Assembly: GCF_018476525.1 (NCBI RefSeq)
Contig: NZ_JAHCST010000062.1
Location: 1-54,274 of the forward strand
From: Acrocarpospora catenulata
Lineage (GTDB): Bacteria; Actinomycetota; Actinomycetes; Streptosporangiales; Streptosporangiaceae
Direction: 5' to 3'
DNA length: 54,274 bases
The translations under genes were made by a program, and so were the position numbers. The notes beneath the pieces are model-generated. The model was not told the origin of the DNA, searched no databases, and worked only from the letters and a program-made list of their open reading frames with translations. Shown here piece after piece: positions 1 through 8,905 of this stretch (positions within the stretch are counted from its first letter, which is position 1; every line of letters begins with the position of its first letter).

Positions 1-3
1 GGC

Positions 4-92
4 GGGTGGGTGGGAGAACCGCGGCAACCAGAATCCCCCGGGTGCCGGCTCCACACATAGGAAGTTGGTTGCCGTGGAACTCCCACCCACCC
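4..92. repeat. Imperfect inverted repeat, 26-bp arms
   Basis: The left arm (4-29) and right arm (67-92) are reverse complements except for a five-base block. The outer 13 bases (GGGTGGGTGGGAG and its complement) and the inner 8 (CGGCAACC) match exactly. The intervening loop is about 37 bases. This could be a terminator hairpin of a gene lying left of the window or a small mobile-element remnant. Nothing else in the window copies it obviously. Confidence 0.6.
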
Positions 93-146
93 ATTTGACC
101 CTCCGGGTCCGGGCCCGGCTCCGCCGGGAGGGACGGTTACCCCCTG

Positions 147-200
147 CCGGGCATCCTCGGCCGGGCATCCTCGGCCGGGCATCCTCGGCCGGGCATCCCC
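147..200. repeat. 14-bp tandem repeat, about 3.8 copies
   Basis: CCGGGCATCCTCGG occurs three times exactly (147-160, 161-174, 175-188), followed by a degenerate copy ending near 200. It lies just beyond the stop codon of the flavin-binding protein gene. With the inverted repeat at 4-92 it fills most of the first 250 bases, where no gene is supported. Its function is unknown; copy number may vary between strains. Confidence 0.75.
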
Positions 201-252
201 GCACATGTGACAAGGGCGCCCCCGCCGACCGGGGACACCCTCGCGCGGGCCT

Positions 253-684
253 TCACAGGGACTGGATGCGGCGTCCGGTGATCCGGTGGGGGGTGATGCG
301 GACGTACTGGTCGCGGGGGCCGCCGGCCCAGGGCTCGACCTGGGGGTCGGTCAGCTGGGGGAGTTCGGCCTCGGTGATGTGGTGGATGGGCCCCTGCACC
401 ACCACGCTCCAGCCCTCGTGACGGGTGAGGTCGATCTCGTCCACCTCGAAGGCGATTTTGATTTCCAGGTTCTCGATGCCGGTGCGCAGGTCCTCGTCCA
501 TGGTGCCGCCCACGCGGGTGCGGAACACGATCGCGCCGTCGGAGACCCGGTAGTTCACCGGCAGGATGGTCGGCCCGTACGCGCCGGTGAAGGCCACCCG
601 GCCGACACCGCCGGGCGAGATCAGGCGCAGGCACTCCTCCTCGCTGAGTTCGTGCAGCGGGGCGCCGGTCCCGTCCGTGGTCAT
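253..684 (-). CDS. Pyridoxamine 5'-phosphate oxidase family protein
   Basis: This is a 143-residue protein of the split-barrel flavin/F420-binding family, common in actinomycete stress and dormancy regions. The core reads LSEEECLRLI...VGRVAF...ILPVNYRVSDGAIVFRT, then a central strand with AFEVDEID and GWSVVVQG, which is the usual pattern of these small proteins. The start at 684 follows a GAGAGGA ribosome site about 6 bases upstream; a longer open frame exists in this frame but has no support. It is a single-domain protein with no signal peptide. The substrate and cofactor (FMN, F420 or haem) cannot be read from the sequence. CBS-domain genes and a CoA-ligase/GNAT gene lie next to it, which fits a low-oxygen or stress set, but this is inference. 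Confidence 0.85.
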   Translation of the reverse strand: MTTDGTGAPLHELSEEECLRLISPGGVGRVAFTGAYGPTILPVNYRVSDGAIVFRTRVGGTMDEDLRTGIENLEIKIAFEVDEIDLTRHEGWSVVVQGPIHHITEAELPQLTDPQVEPWAGGPRDQYVRITPHRITGRRIQSL

Positions 685-841
685 CGCTTCGTCCTCTCTG
701 CTGGACTCGGGTTCCTGAGTTGATTCTCCCTGATGCCCCATTTTGGACGGCAGCGTCCATGGGCCCTGGCCGCACGGGACCTTCGGCCCTGGGGAAAACG
801 CCCCGCGACGCAGTGCCATGGAGGGGACGAAGGAGGAAACC

Positions 842-1510
842 ATGCCCATGGAAGTCAGGGACGTCATGGGGCACGTCGCGATCGCCGTCGCCCAGGACGC
901 GGGATTCAACGAGATCGTCGCCGCCATGCGCCGGTTCAAGGTCGGCGCCGTCACCGTCATCGACCTCGACCGCCGGCCGGTGGGCGTGGTCTCGGAGGAC
1001 GATCTGCTGCTGAAGGCGACCGAGCCGCCCCGGCACACGCTGGGCGCGCTCACCCCGTCCCGGCGCGCGGCCCAGCGCAAGGCCGCCGGGGTCACCGCCC
1101 ACCATCTGATGACCGCCCCGGCGATCGTCGTCACCCCCGGCACGCCGGTGCGCGAGGCGGCCCGCCTGATGCACCGCAACCGCGTCAAGCAGCTCCCGGT
1201 CATCGACCCGGTCAGCGGTCGCGTCTGCGGCACCCTGCACCAGTCCGACCTGCTGCGCGTCTTCGCCCGCCCGGCCGAGGAACTGTACGCCGACGTCACC
1301 GCGGCCATCCGCGAGCAGGCGGGGCTGGATCCGACCCGGCTGACCATCGACGTCGGCGACGGCGTGGTGACCGTCATGGGCCACGCGAACGCCGCCGAGG
1401 CCAGGCGGATCGAGGAGGCGGTACGCCAGGTCGACGGCGTCGTGGACGTGGCCTGGGAGATCGAGGCGCGGCCGGAGGCCAACGGCAGGATGGTCCCACC
1501 TACGTACTGA
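842..1510 (+). CDS. CBS-domain pair with C-terminal BON domain
   Basis: The 222-residue cytosolic protein has two CBS motifs (residues about 5-60 and 90-150, with GAVTVIDLDRRPVGVVSEDDLL and KQLPVIDPVSGRVCGTLHQSDLL) followed by a BON-type domain (LTIDVGDGVVTVMGHANAAEARRIEEAV...GVVDVAWEI). CBS pairs bind adenine nucleotides and act as energy sensors; BON domains are thought to bind membrane or protein partners. The start at 842 has AAGGAGGAAAC directly upstream. It faces the paralogous CBS-BON gene at 1619-2317 across a shared terminator. The ligand is unknown. Confidence 0.9.
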   Translation: MPMEVRDVMGHVAIAVAQDAGFNEIVAAMRRFKVGAVTVIDLDRRPVGVVSEDDLLLKATEPPRHTLGALTPSRRAAQRKAAGVTAHHLMTAPAIVVTPGTPVREAARLMHRNRVKQLPVIDPVSGRVCGTLHQSDLLRVFARPAEELYADVTAAIREQAGLDPTRLTIDVGDGVVTVMGHANAAEARRIEEAVRQVDGVVDVAWEIEARPEANGRMVPPTY

Positions 1511-1573
1511 GGAAACCGGGTCGCCGTCCGCACCACGTCCCTGGAGGCCAGGCTTCCACCCACGAACCGAGGA

Positions 1574-1604
1574 AACCGGCCTGACGATCGTCGTCAGGCC
1601 GGTT
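1574..1604. terminator. Bidirectional hairpin terminator
   Basis: There is a perfect 14-bp stem (1574-1587 with 1591-1604) and a 3-base loop, with arms beginning AACCGGCCTGACGA. It sits between two convergent CBS-BON genes and could end both transcripts. There is no clear U-tract, which is usual in actinomycetes. Confidence 0.8.
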
Positions 1605-1618
1605 CCGTATGTTCGGCC

Positions 1619-2317
1619 TCAGGCGCCGGCCCATCCGGCGCCGCCGTCGTCCTCCTGCCACCGGATCTCGCTGACCACGTCCACCACCCCGTTGACCCGG
1701 GCCGACATGCGGGCGATGAGCTCGGCTTCACTCCGCAGGGCCATGGCGCCGGTGAGGGTGACGACACCCTGGTCCGCGCGTACCTGGACCTGATCGGTGT
1801 TCATCCAGCGGGAGCGGAGCACCTCCATGCGGATGTCGTCGGCGATGTCGGCGTCGGGCCGGACGAAGACCCGGATCAGGTCGCGGCGGCTGATGATGCC
1901 CACCAGGTGGTCCCGCTCGTCGACGACGGGCAGCCGTTTGATCCCGTGCTTCTCCATGAGCCGGGCGGCGGTGACGGTCGACATCCGCGGCCGTACGGTG
2001 ACGGCGGGGCTGGTCATCAGCTCGGCGGCGGTGTCCCCCCGGGCCTTGGCCCTGGGGTCCCCCTCCAGGTTCAGCCGGTGGCGCAGCCGCGTCCGCAGCG
2101 GCGGCTGGTAGCCCTCGCGGTAGTAGAGCTCACGGAACTCCTCCTTGCGGAGCAGGTCGGCCTCGGACACCACGCCGATCACCCGGCCCTCCCCGTCCAC
2201 GACGGGTACGGCGCTGACGCCGCGTTCGATCAGGACCTCGGCGATCTCCTTGAACGGCGTCTCGGCGCGGACCATGGCCACCGACCTGGTCATGACGGCT
2301 GCTACCTGGGTACGCAT
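1619..2317 (-). CDS. CBS-domain pair with C-terminal BON domain
   Basis: This 232-residue paralogue of the 842-1510 product has the same architecture: CBS1 (VMTRSVAMVRAETPFKEIAEVLIERGVSAVPVVDGEGRVIGVVSEADLL), CBS2 (LMTSPAVTVRPRMSTVTAARLMEKHGIKRLPVVDERDHLVGIISRRDLI) and a BON domain near residues 155-220 (VQVRADQGVVTLTGAM). It is a probable nucleotide sensor in the cytosol. The start at 2317 has GGAAGGAG about 5 bases upstream. The GNAT/CoA-ligase gene lies just upstream on the same strand, and the two may share control. Confidence 0.9.
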   Translation of the reverse strand: MRTQVAAVMTRSVAMVRAETPFKEIAEVLIERGVSAVPVVDGEGRVIGVVSEADLLRKEEFRELYYREGYQPPLRTRLRHRLNLEGDPRAKARGDTAAELMTSPAVTVRPRMSTVTAARLMEKHGIKRLPVVDERDHLVGIISRRDLIRVFVRPDADIADDIRMEVLRSRWMNTDQVQVRADQGVVTLTGAMALRSEAELIARMSARVNGVVDVVSEIRWQEDDGGAGWAGA

Positions 2318-2391
2318 GGCATCTCCTTCCCGCTGCTGACTGCTACGTCTTCATCACATGCCCGGCGGGCTCCCCGCTGTAGGGCCGTTGG

Positions 2392-4749
2392 TCATCGCAG
2401 TCGGCGGGTGTAGGGGGACGGCGGCGGGTCGGCGGGGGCCAGGCGGATGCGGGCGTGTACGGCGACGGCCGCGCGCGGGGTCACGACCACCGGGTTGAGG
2501 TCGAGTTCGGCCACCTCCGGGAGGGCGTCCAGGAGGTGGCCGACGCCCACCACCTGGCGGACCAGGGCGGCGACGTCGGCGCGGGGGCTGTCGCGGTAGC
2601 CGTACAGGAGGGGGGAGCAGCGCAGTTCGCCGATCATCTCGGTGGCGGCGGCCGGGGTGAGCGGCGGAACCCGGAAGGCGCGGTCGGCGATCAGATCGGC
2701 GGCCACGCCGCCCATGCCGACCATGACCAGCGGCCCGAAGGCCGGGTAGTTCACCCCGCCGACGATGATCTCGATCCCGTCGGCCGGGGCCGTCCCGGCG
2801 GTGGTCACCCCGAAGCAGCGCAGCAGCCGGTCGGTGGCATCCGGCTCCAGCCAACCGCCGTCCGGCCGGCGGGCGAGCTCGGCGGCGACCAGTTCGCGCG
2901 CGGTCTGCTCGTCGGCCGGCGGTTGCTCGGCCACGGGCTCGGCGGCGCGCCGCCACTCCGCGTAGGAGACCGCCCGGGCCAGCGCCTGTACGGCCTGCTC
3001 AGGGAAGGCGTAACTCGGCACGCGGTCCTCGATCATGCCGTCCTCGCCCATCACGCACGCCACCACGGTCTTGCCCGCCGTCCGGGTCGCCTCGGCGATC
3101 GCCTTCCTGGTGGCGTCCGCTCCCGAGCCGAACGGCGGGGTGTAGACCACCAGCACCGCGTCCACGTCCGGTTCGCGCAGCGCGGTCTCGACAGCGAGTC
3201 CGATCTGCTCGGCCGTGGCGTCGGCGGTCAGGTCGATCGGGTTGGCCGGTCCCGCCACGGGGGCCAGTTCAGGGACGACCAGGCCGCTACGTTCGCAGGC
3301 GTCGGCGGCCATCGCCTCGGGCCCGCCGGAGTTGCCGACGATGGCGACGCGGCGGCCGGCGGGCAGCGGCTGGGCGGCCAGCAGGCGGGCGGTGTCGATC
3401 AGATCCCGGATGGTGTCCACGCGGATCACGCCGGAGGCGCGGACCAGCGCGTCCACCGCGATGTCGGGAGTGGCGGCGGACGCGGTGCCCGACCGCGTCA
3501 CCCGGCCGCCCGAGCCGGAACGGCCGCTCTTGACCAGCAGCACCGGCTTGCGGCGGCCCACCCGGGCGGCGATCCTGGCGAACTTGCGGGGGTTGCCGAA
3601 CGACTCCAGGTAGAGCGCGATCACCTCGGTTGCCTCGTCGTCCTCCCAGTACTCCAGCAGGTCGTTGCCGCTCACGTCGGCCTTGTCGCCCACCGATACC
3701 AGTGAGGAGACGGCCAGCCGTGCCAGTAGTGCCGCGCCGACCGCGCCCGACTGGGACATCAGCGCGATGGTCCCCGGGGTGGGTGGGCCGGGCAGGAAGC
3801 CGGCGTTCAGCCGTACCGAGGTGTTCACGATGCCGAGGGAGTCCGGGCCGATCAGGCGCATGCCCGCCGACCGGCAGATCCTCAGCAGTTCGGGATCCTG
3901 CCCCGCCGACAGCACCACCAGCCCTTTGACCCCGGCCGCCGCGCAGTCCACGGCGACATCCGGCACCGCCTGCGCGGGCACCGCGACCACCGCCAGGTCG
4001 ACCGGTCCCGGCACCGCCGCCAGGCCGGGGTAGGCCCGGACCCCCGCCACCTCCGTGGCGTGCGGGTTCACCGGGTACACCCGCCCGGCGAAGCCGCCGT
4101 CCAGCAGGTTGCGCAGCACCTTGTGCCCGATGTCCGATGGATCGCGGCCGGCGCCGACCACGGCCACCGAACCGGGAGCCAGGATCCGGGCCAGCGAGGC
4201 CCGCTCGGCCTCGTGCTCGCGGGCCTGGATGCCGGCCAGCAGCCGGGGTGTGGGCTCCAGCTGGATCTTCACCTCCACCGTCGAGCCGTCGTAGCGGAGG
4301 TCCACCGCCAGGCCGAGGTCGCGCAGCACGCGCAGCATCGCGGAGTTCACGGCCAGCACCTCGGCGACCAGTTCCCGTACGCCCTGCCGCGCGGCGTGGT
4401 CGGCGAGGTGCTCCAGCAGGATCGTGCCCAGGCCCTGCCCCTGGACGACGTCGTCGAGCAGGATCGCCATGTCGGCGACCGCGCCGTCCGAGATCGGGAT
4501 GTACTCGCCGATCGCCGTCACCCGGCCGCCCATGATCGCGATCAGCGCGTGCCCCCGGTACGCGGGCTGGGTCAGCCGGTCCATGTACGTGTGCGCGCTG
4601 GCCCGGCCACCGGTGAAGAACCGCAGGTAGGCCGAGCGCTCCGAGGTGCGGTCGACGAGGTCGTGCAGCTGCGCGAGATCACCGGGCACCAGCGGCCGCA
4701 CGTGGGCGATGCCGCCGGTACGCAGCAGGACGTCGCATCCCTCGGACAT
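2392..4749 (-). CDS. GNAT acetyltransferase fused to ADP-forming acyl-CoA ligase, ATP-grasp region shortened
   Basis: The 785-residue fusion has an N-terminal GNAT domain (about 1-160; VRPLVPGDLAQLHDLV, GQGLGTILLEHLADHA), a CoA-binding Rossmann domain (about 175-300; VAVVGAGRDPSDIGHKV), two flavodoxin-like succinyl-CoA-ligase domains (about 310-600; MSQSGAVGAALL, VGNSGGPEAMAADA) and the end of an ATP-grasp domain (from about 655). Family members acetylate proteins such as acyl-CoA synthetases and are often controlled by nucleotides. Here LLRCFGVTTAGTAPADG runs straight into EIIVGGVNYPAFGPLVM. The usual stretch between these blocks, with the first half of the ATP-grasp fold, appears absent in frame. 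The acetyltransferase part looks complete; ligase activity is doubtful. The frame itself is open throughout. Confidence 0.85.
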   Translation of the reverse strand: MSEGCDVLLRTGGIAHVRPLVPGDLAQLHDLVDRTSERSAYLRFFTGGRASAHTYMDRLTQPAYRGHALIAIMGGRVTAIGEYIPISDGAVADMAILLDDVVQGQGLGTILLEHLADHAARQGVRELVAEVLAVNSAMLRVLRDLGLAVDLRYDGSTVEVKIQLEPTPRLLAGIQAREHEAERASLARILAPGSVAVVGAGRDPSDIGHKVLRNLLDGGFAGRVYPVNPHATEVAGVRAYPGLAAVPGPVDLAVVAVPAQAVPDVAVDCAAAGVKGLVVLSAGQDPELLRICRSAGMRLIGPDSLGIVNTSVRLNAGFLPGPPTPGTIALMSQSGAVGAALLARLAVSSLVSVGDKADVSGNDLLEYWEDDEATEVIALYLESFGNPRKFARIAARVGRRKPVLLVKSGRSGSGGRVTRSGTASAATPDIAVDALVRASGVIRVDTIRDLIDTARLLAAQPLPAGRRVAIVGNSGGPEAMAADACERSGLVVPELAPVAGPANPIDLTADATAEQIGLAVETALREPDVDAVLVVYTPPFGSGADATRKAIAEATRTAGKTVVACVMGEDGMIEDRVPSYAFPEQAVQALARAVSYAEWRRAAEPVAEQPPADEQTARELVAAELARRPDGGWLEPDATDRLLRCFGVTTAGTAPADGIEIIVGGVNYPAFGPLVMVGMGGVAADLIADRAFRVPPLTPAAATEMIGELRCSPLLYGYRDSPRADVAALVRQVVGVGHLLDALPEVAELDLNPVVVTPRAAVAVHARIRLAPADPPPSPYTRRLR

Positions 4750-4851
4750 GCCGACCTCCAGCAGCTCATCACGGTTCTGCTGCCGACCCTCCCGCCACTC
4801 GGCCGGGTGCGGCAGAGCAGGAGGACCTGTCTGGGAAGGACTTTGGTCGTA

Positions 4852-4867
4852 CCCCTCAATTGAGGGG
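4852..4867. promoter_or_regulatory. Perfect 16-bp palindrome, candidate operator
   Basis: CCCCTCAATTGAGGGG is perfectly symmetric and lies 37 bases before the LuxR regulator start, between that gene and the divergent GNAT/CoA-ligase gene. Its position suits autoregulation or shared control. The protein that binds it is not shown by the sequence. Confidence 0.55.
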
Positions 4868-4903
4868 GTTCGCCGGGAAGGCCGAAGAATTTACGATGCT
4901 CGC

Positions 4904-6040
4904 ATGACCGGGACTGCTACCGCGCAACGCCTTGGGGCGGCGATCAAACACGCCGACGCGCACTGCGCCACCGCGGACGAGTTCCTGGCCGCGATCTATG
5001 AGCAGGTGCGGAAGGTCGTCCCGTTCGACGGCGGCCTGTGGTTCGGGGTCGATCCCTCGACGCTCCTCGCGGCCCCGCCAGGGCGGCTGGAACACCTTGA
5101 GGCGTCGTTGTGCCAGAGGTTCTGGGACATCGAGTTCCGCAGCAACGACGTGACGCCCTTCCGCGATCTGGCACGGCGGCCCGGACCGGTCGCGTCACTG
5201 CGGGTGGCCACCGAAGACAAGCCGATTCGCAGCCCGCGTTACCGGGACATCATGCGCCCGCTCGGCTACGAGGAGGAGGCGCGGATCGCCTTCCGCACCG
5301 GCACCACGACCTGGGCGGTCGCCGCCCTCTACCGGGATCGGGGACGCCCGGCCTTCGACCAGGACGAGCTGAGGCTCCTGGCGTCCATCTCCCAGACCGT
5401 CGGGGTCGCCATGCGCGCGCGAAGCGTGTCCCCTGGGTCCAGGGCCGCCGAGGCGCTCCTCGCGCCCGGCGTACTGCTCCTGGACGCCAACGGCATGCTC
5501 ATGTCGGCCAACGTGCACGCCAAAGCCTGGCTCCGTCAGCTCTTCGGTCTGGACCTCGGCGAGCAGCCCTGGTCGTCGGGATCGGGAGGCCCCGCGTTGT
5601 TGCAGGCGTGGACGTTCCTGCACGCGCTGGCGTCCCAGGCGCGGGCGGTGATGCTGGGCTACGAGGACGGTCCCGCGCGGCTGCGCTGCCGGGACCGTGA
5701 CGGCCGCTGGGTCATGCTCCACGCCTCCTGCATGGACGACGGGAACCCGGACAGCCCGATCGCCATCGTGATCGAGCCGGCGCAGAGCGGCGAGATCGCC
5801 CCGATCATGCTGGATGCCTACGGGCTGACCGCCCGGGAACGCGAGGTGCTGGGTGGCATCGCCCGCGGCCTCTCGACGCCGGAGATCGCCGCCGAGCTCT
5901 TCCTGTCCAGCCACACCGTGCGGGACTACATCAAGTCCGTCTTCGAGAAGGTCGGCGTGAGCAGCCGCGGCGAACTGACCGCCAAGCTCTTCGCCGAACA
6001 CTACTTCGACGCGTTCAAATCCCGTCTCGTCCAGGCCTAG
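4904..6040 (+). CDS. LuxR-family transcriptional regulator with GAF-like sensor
   Basis: This 378-residue regulator has an N-terminal GAF-like region (about 10-170; DEFLAAIYEQVRKVVPFDGGLWFG...DELRLLASISQTVGVAMR), a PAS-like middle (about 185-295; LLLDANGMLMSANVHAKAWL), and a C-terminal LuxR helix-turn-helix (about 305-370; LTAREREVLGGIARGLSTPEIAAELFLSSHTVRDYIKSVFEKVGVSSRGEL). There is no phospho-receiver domain, so it probably senses a ligand or redox state directly. The start at 4904 was chosen because the sensor domain begins right after it; the frame stays open further upstream without family-like sequence. Its 3' end overlaps the convergent LAL regulator by 26 bases. Confidence 0.88.
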   Translation: MTGTATAQRLGAAIKHADAHCATADEFLAAIYEQVRKVVPFDGGLWFGVDPSTLLAAPPGRLEHLEASLCQRFWDIEFRSNDVTPFRDLARRPGPVASLRVATEDKPIRSPRYRDIMRPLGYEEEARIAFRTGTTTWAVAALYRDRGRPAFDQDELRLLASISQTVGVAMRARSVSPGSRAAEALLAPGVLLLDANGMLMSANVHAKAWLRQLFGLDLGEQPWSSGSGGPALLQAWTFLHALASQARAVMLGYEDGPARLRCRDRDGRWVMLHASCMDDGNPDSPIAIVIEPAQSGEIAPIMLDAYGLTAREREVLGGIARGLSTPEIAAELFLSSHTVRDYIKSVFEKVGVSSRGELTAKLFAEHYFDAFKSRLVQA

Positions 6041-8714
6041 CCCGCCCGCTGACCGGCGCCTTCCCTCTGGGGCGGTCGGCGGTTCCCTCACCGCCGGTCG
6101 CCGGCTCGCCCCCGAAGATCGCCGTCAGCTCGGCCCGTCCGCCGACGCCGAGCTTGGCGTAGGCGCGGGCGAGCGTGTTGTTGACGGTGTTGATCGACAG
6201 GCCGAGGCGCTCGGCGATCTCCCGGCTGGGCAGCGAACCGGCCAGCCGGGCGATCTCGCGCTCGCGCGGGGTGAGCAGCGCGCTGAAGTCGTTGAGCTCC
6301 AGCAGGGGGGTACGGGCCTGCGGGCACATCTCGGCCAGCACGGCGGCCCGCTCACGTGCCGCGCGCACCTGCGAACTCCCCCCGTTCCGGGCCCTGGCCG
6401 CCAGCCGGGCGGCCTCGGCCGCCGCGAGCAGGTACCCGTGGTCGGCGAAGGCGTCCACACTCCGGTCCAGGGCGTCCGGCGCGCCGGTGGCCAGCGCCGC
6501 CGCCGCGTCGGCGAGGACGGGCGCGAAGCTCCGCGGGGCCGCGGCGGCGATCTCCGCCAGGCGGTCGCGTACCGCGCGCGCGGCCCCCAGGCGGGCGGCG
6601 TCGTACAGGCACCACGCCTCGATCGCGGGCTGCTCGGTGTCGCGGGCCAGCTTGGCCGCCTCGGCCGCCAGATCCGCCGCCGCCGACCGCATGCCCGTGG
6701 CGGCCAGGGCCCACGCCCGGTCCAGCTGGATCCAGGCGTCGAACATCCGGTTGTGGTCGCCCTCCTGCTCGTCGGCCCGGGCCAGTAGTTCCTCGGCCCC
6801 GGCCGCGTCGCCGGTCATGGCGACCGCCCCGGCCAGTTCGGCTAGGTACACCCTGGTCAGCCCGTAGGCGTCTTCCTCCTCCAGCAGGGCCACGGCCTCC
6901 CGTAGCGCCGCCTGCGCCGTGCCCAGGTCGCCGCGCGCCTTGGCCACGACCCCGCGGAACCCGGCCCAGACGGCCGTCATCATCGCGGAACCGGCGGCGA
7001 CCGCGCTCCGGTGGCCGTGTTCGGCCACTTTCGCGGCCTCGCCCAGGCGTCCCGAGGCGTACAGGGCCAGGCAGTGGCCGTACTCGACCTGTGCCTGACC
7101 CCACGGGAAACGGCCGGCGTCGGCGACCCGCCGTCCGCGTTCGGCGACGGCCGCGGCCCGGTCGGGCAGGCCCAGCAGCCCGGCGGCCATGGCGCCGCTC
7201 ATCGCGGCCCAGATCACGGCCTGCTCCTCGGCGTCGGGCCGGGCGAGCACGTCCTCGGCGGACCGCAGCGCCGCCCGGGTCCTGCCGCCGAACAGCATGA
7301 TCCACGAGCGGGTCGCCTCGGTCAGGTGCCGGTCGGACTCGGCGGCGGCCGGTGCCAGGTCCAGCGCCTGTTCGGCCTCGCCGGTCCGGCCGAGACCCCA
7401 GTGCAGGACCAGCGCCCGGGTGACCGCCCGCATCGCCTCCGGCTCCCCGCCCGGCCCGGGCGCCGCGGGCAGCACCGCCACCGCCTCCCGGCCGCGGCCC
7501 TGGTAGGACAGGATCTGGGCGAGTACCCAGTCGGCGTCCGCCGCGGTGCCGGCGCGGCGTGCCGCGCGGGCCAGCCGTTCCGCCAGGTTCAGCTCGAACC
7601 GGCCGATGGCCTGCCTGGCCGCGTCGAGCACCTGCTCAGGGCGGCTGACCGTGCCCGACTGGAGCTGCCACACCCCGGCCAGCAGGGTGTCGTCGCGCCG
7701 CCGCATCGGCTCGGCGTGCAGCGCCTCGGCCAGCCGTCCCCAGATCGCCCGGGCCCGGGTCACCGGCAGTCCCGCCCGCAGCGCCTCCCCGTACAGGGGG
7801 TGGGCCAGGCGCAGCGTCACCCGGGCGCCGGACTGCTCGGCGACCGCCATCCCGCTGCGTTCCGCCGCCTCGATGGCCTCCTGGTCGGCCAGGCGCTGGA
7901 GCAGGGCCAGCGCGAGCGGCTCGCCGCAGGCGATCAGCTCAAGCACGCCACGGGCGGCCGGGTCCAGCGTGCGCAGCCGCGAGGTGACCAGGTCCGCCAC
8001 CCGCGCCCTGGCCGGCACGCCGCCGCGCCAGCGCCACAGCCCGTCCCGGCGCGCCAGCGCGCCGGTCTCCACCGCGTCGGCCAGCAGCTCCCGCAGCAGC
8101 AGCGGGTTGCCGTCGGCGAGCCGGTGCAGCCGTCGCCTGCTGAGCGGGTCGAGCCGCCCGTCCAGGGTCAGACCGAGCAGGCGGTCCACCGCAGCCGGCG
8201 TCAGCGGGCCCACCTGGAGCCGGACCGCCGCCTCCTTCCACAGGGCCGCGACGGCGTCGTCGGCGGGCTCCCGGCAGCGTACGGTGACCAGCGGGATCAC
8301 CAGCCGCTGGGCCGCGAGCTGGCGGAGCAGCGCGGCCGAGGACTCGTCCAGCAGGTGGGCGTCGTCCACCACGAACAGGGTCGGGCGCCCTGCGGTGCGC
8401 GCGGCCATCCGGTCCGTCACCCTGGCCAGCAGCACCACCCGGCTCTCCGCCGACCAGAGGCGGCCGGGCAGCAGGTGGGAGAGCGCGCCGAACGGGATCG
8501 AGGCGGCCGCGCGGGTCGCCGCCACCCACTCGGCCGCGCCACCGGCGGCCGTCCACCGGGCCAGCGCCTCCCTGGCCAGCCGGGTCTTCCCCACCCCGGG
8601 ATCGCCGATCAGGGCGAGCCCGTCGGTTTCCCCGGCCGCGAGCACCGTCTCGATCGCGGCCAGCTCCGCCCCGCGTCCCGCCAGTGGCCACTGGTGCACG
8701 TGCGTAGTTCCCAC
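6015..8714 (-). CDS. LAL-type LuxR regulator with AAA ATPase domain
   Basis: The 899-residue regulator has an N-terminal STAND/AAA ATPase (Walker A GDPGVGKTR near residue 37; Walker B-like LFVVDDAHLLD near 110), a long helical TPR-like middle, and a C-terminal LuxR helix-turn-helix (LTPREREIARLAGSLPSREIAERLGLSINTVNNTLARAYAKLGVGGRAEL). LAL proteins are ATP-dependent activators of catabolic or secondary-metabolite genes. The start MGTTHVHQWPLAGR fits the family, whose ATPase begins within the first 15 residues. It is convergent with and overlaps the LuxR gene at 4904-6040. No target operon is obvious; the DMT transporter at 8906 is transcribed divergently. Confidence 0.92.
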   Translation of the reverse strand: MGTTHVHQWPLAGRGAELAAIETVLAAGETDGLALIGDPGVGKTRLAREALARWTAAGGAAEWVAATRAAASIPFGALSHLLPGRLWSAESRVVLLARVTDRMAARTAGRPTLFVVDDAHLLDESSAALLRQLAAQRLVIPLVTVRCREPADDAVAALWKEAAVRLQVGPLTPAAVDRLLGLTLDGRLDPLSRRRLHRLADGNPLLLRELLADAVETGALARRDGLWRWRGGVPARARVADLVTSRLRTLDPAARGVLELIACGEPLALALLQRLADQEAIEAAERSGMAVAEQSGARVTLRLAHPLYGEALRAGLPVTRARAIWGRLAEALHAEPMRRRDDTLLAGVWQLQSGTVSRPEQVLDAARQAIGRFELNLAERLARAARRAGTAADADWVLAQILSYQGRGREAVAVLPAAPGPGGEPEAMRAVTRALVLHWGLGRTGEAEQALDLAPAAAESDRHLTEATRSWIMLFGGRTRAALRSAEDVLARPDAEEQAVIWAAMSGAMAAGLLGLPDRAAAVAERGRRVADAGRFPWGQAQVEYGHCLALYASGRLGEAAKVAEHGHRSAVAAGSAMMTAVWAGFRGVVAKARGDLGTAQAALREAVALLEEEDAYGLTRVYLAELAGAVAMTGDAAGAEELLARADEQEGDHNRMFDAWIQLDRAWALAATGMRSAAADLAAEAAKLARDTEQPAIEAWCLYDAARLGAARAVRDRLAEIAAAAPRSFAPVLADAAAALATGAPDALDRSVDAFADHGYLLAAAEAARLAARARNGGSSQVRAARERAAVLAEMCPQARTPLLELNDFSALLTPREREIARLAGSLPSREIAERLGLSINTVNNTLARAYAKLGVGGRAELTAIFGGEPATGGEGTADRPRGKAPVSGRARPGRDGI

Positions 8715-8905
8715 AGCCCCTCCGATAGCCGGTATCCGCTATACGTCCGGAGCTCGCGATCGGATGCGCCCCGCGGCCCCGGATCGGGGGAATTCTTTAC
8801 CGGCGTGCCCGGCAGCCGTGGCGGCCGATCGTCGTGATCCGCCCGGGCATCGGGAACGCTAACCAGAAGGTGCGGGTCCAGCCAGACGGCCGGGGGGAAG
8901 AGTCA

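Noticed and set aside
137-1384. Long reverse-strand frame over the first CBS-BON gene
   Set aside because: It is arginine/glycine/proline-rich shadow sequence, typical of antisense frames in high-GC DNA.
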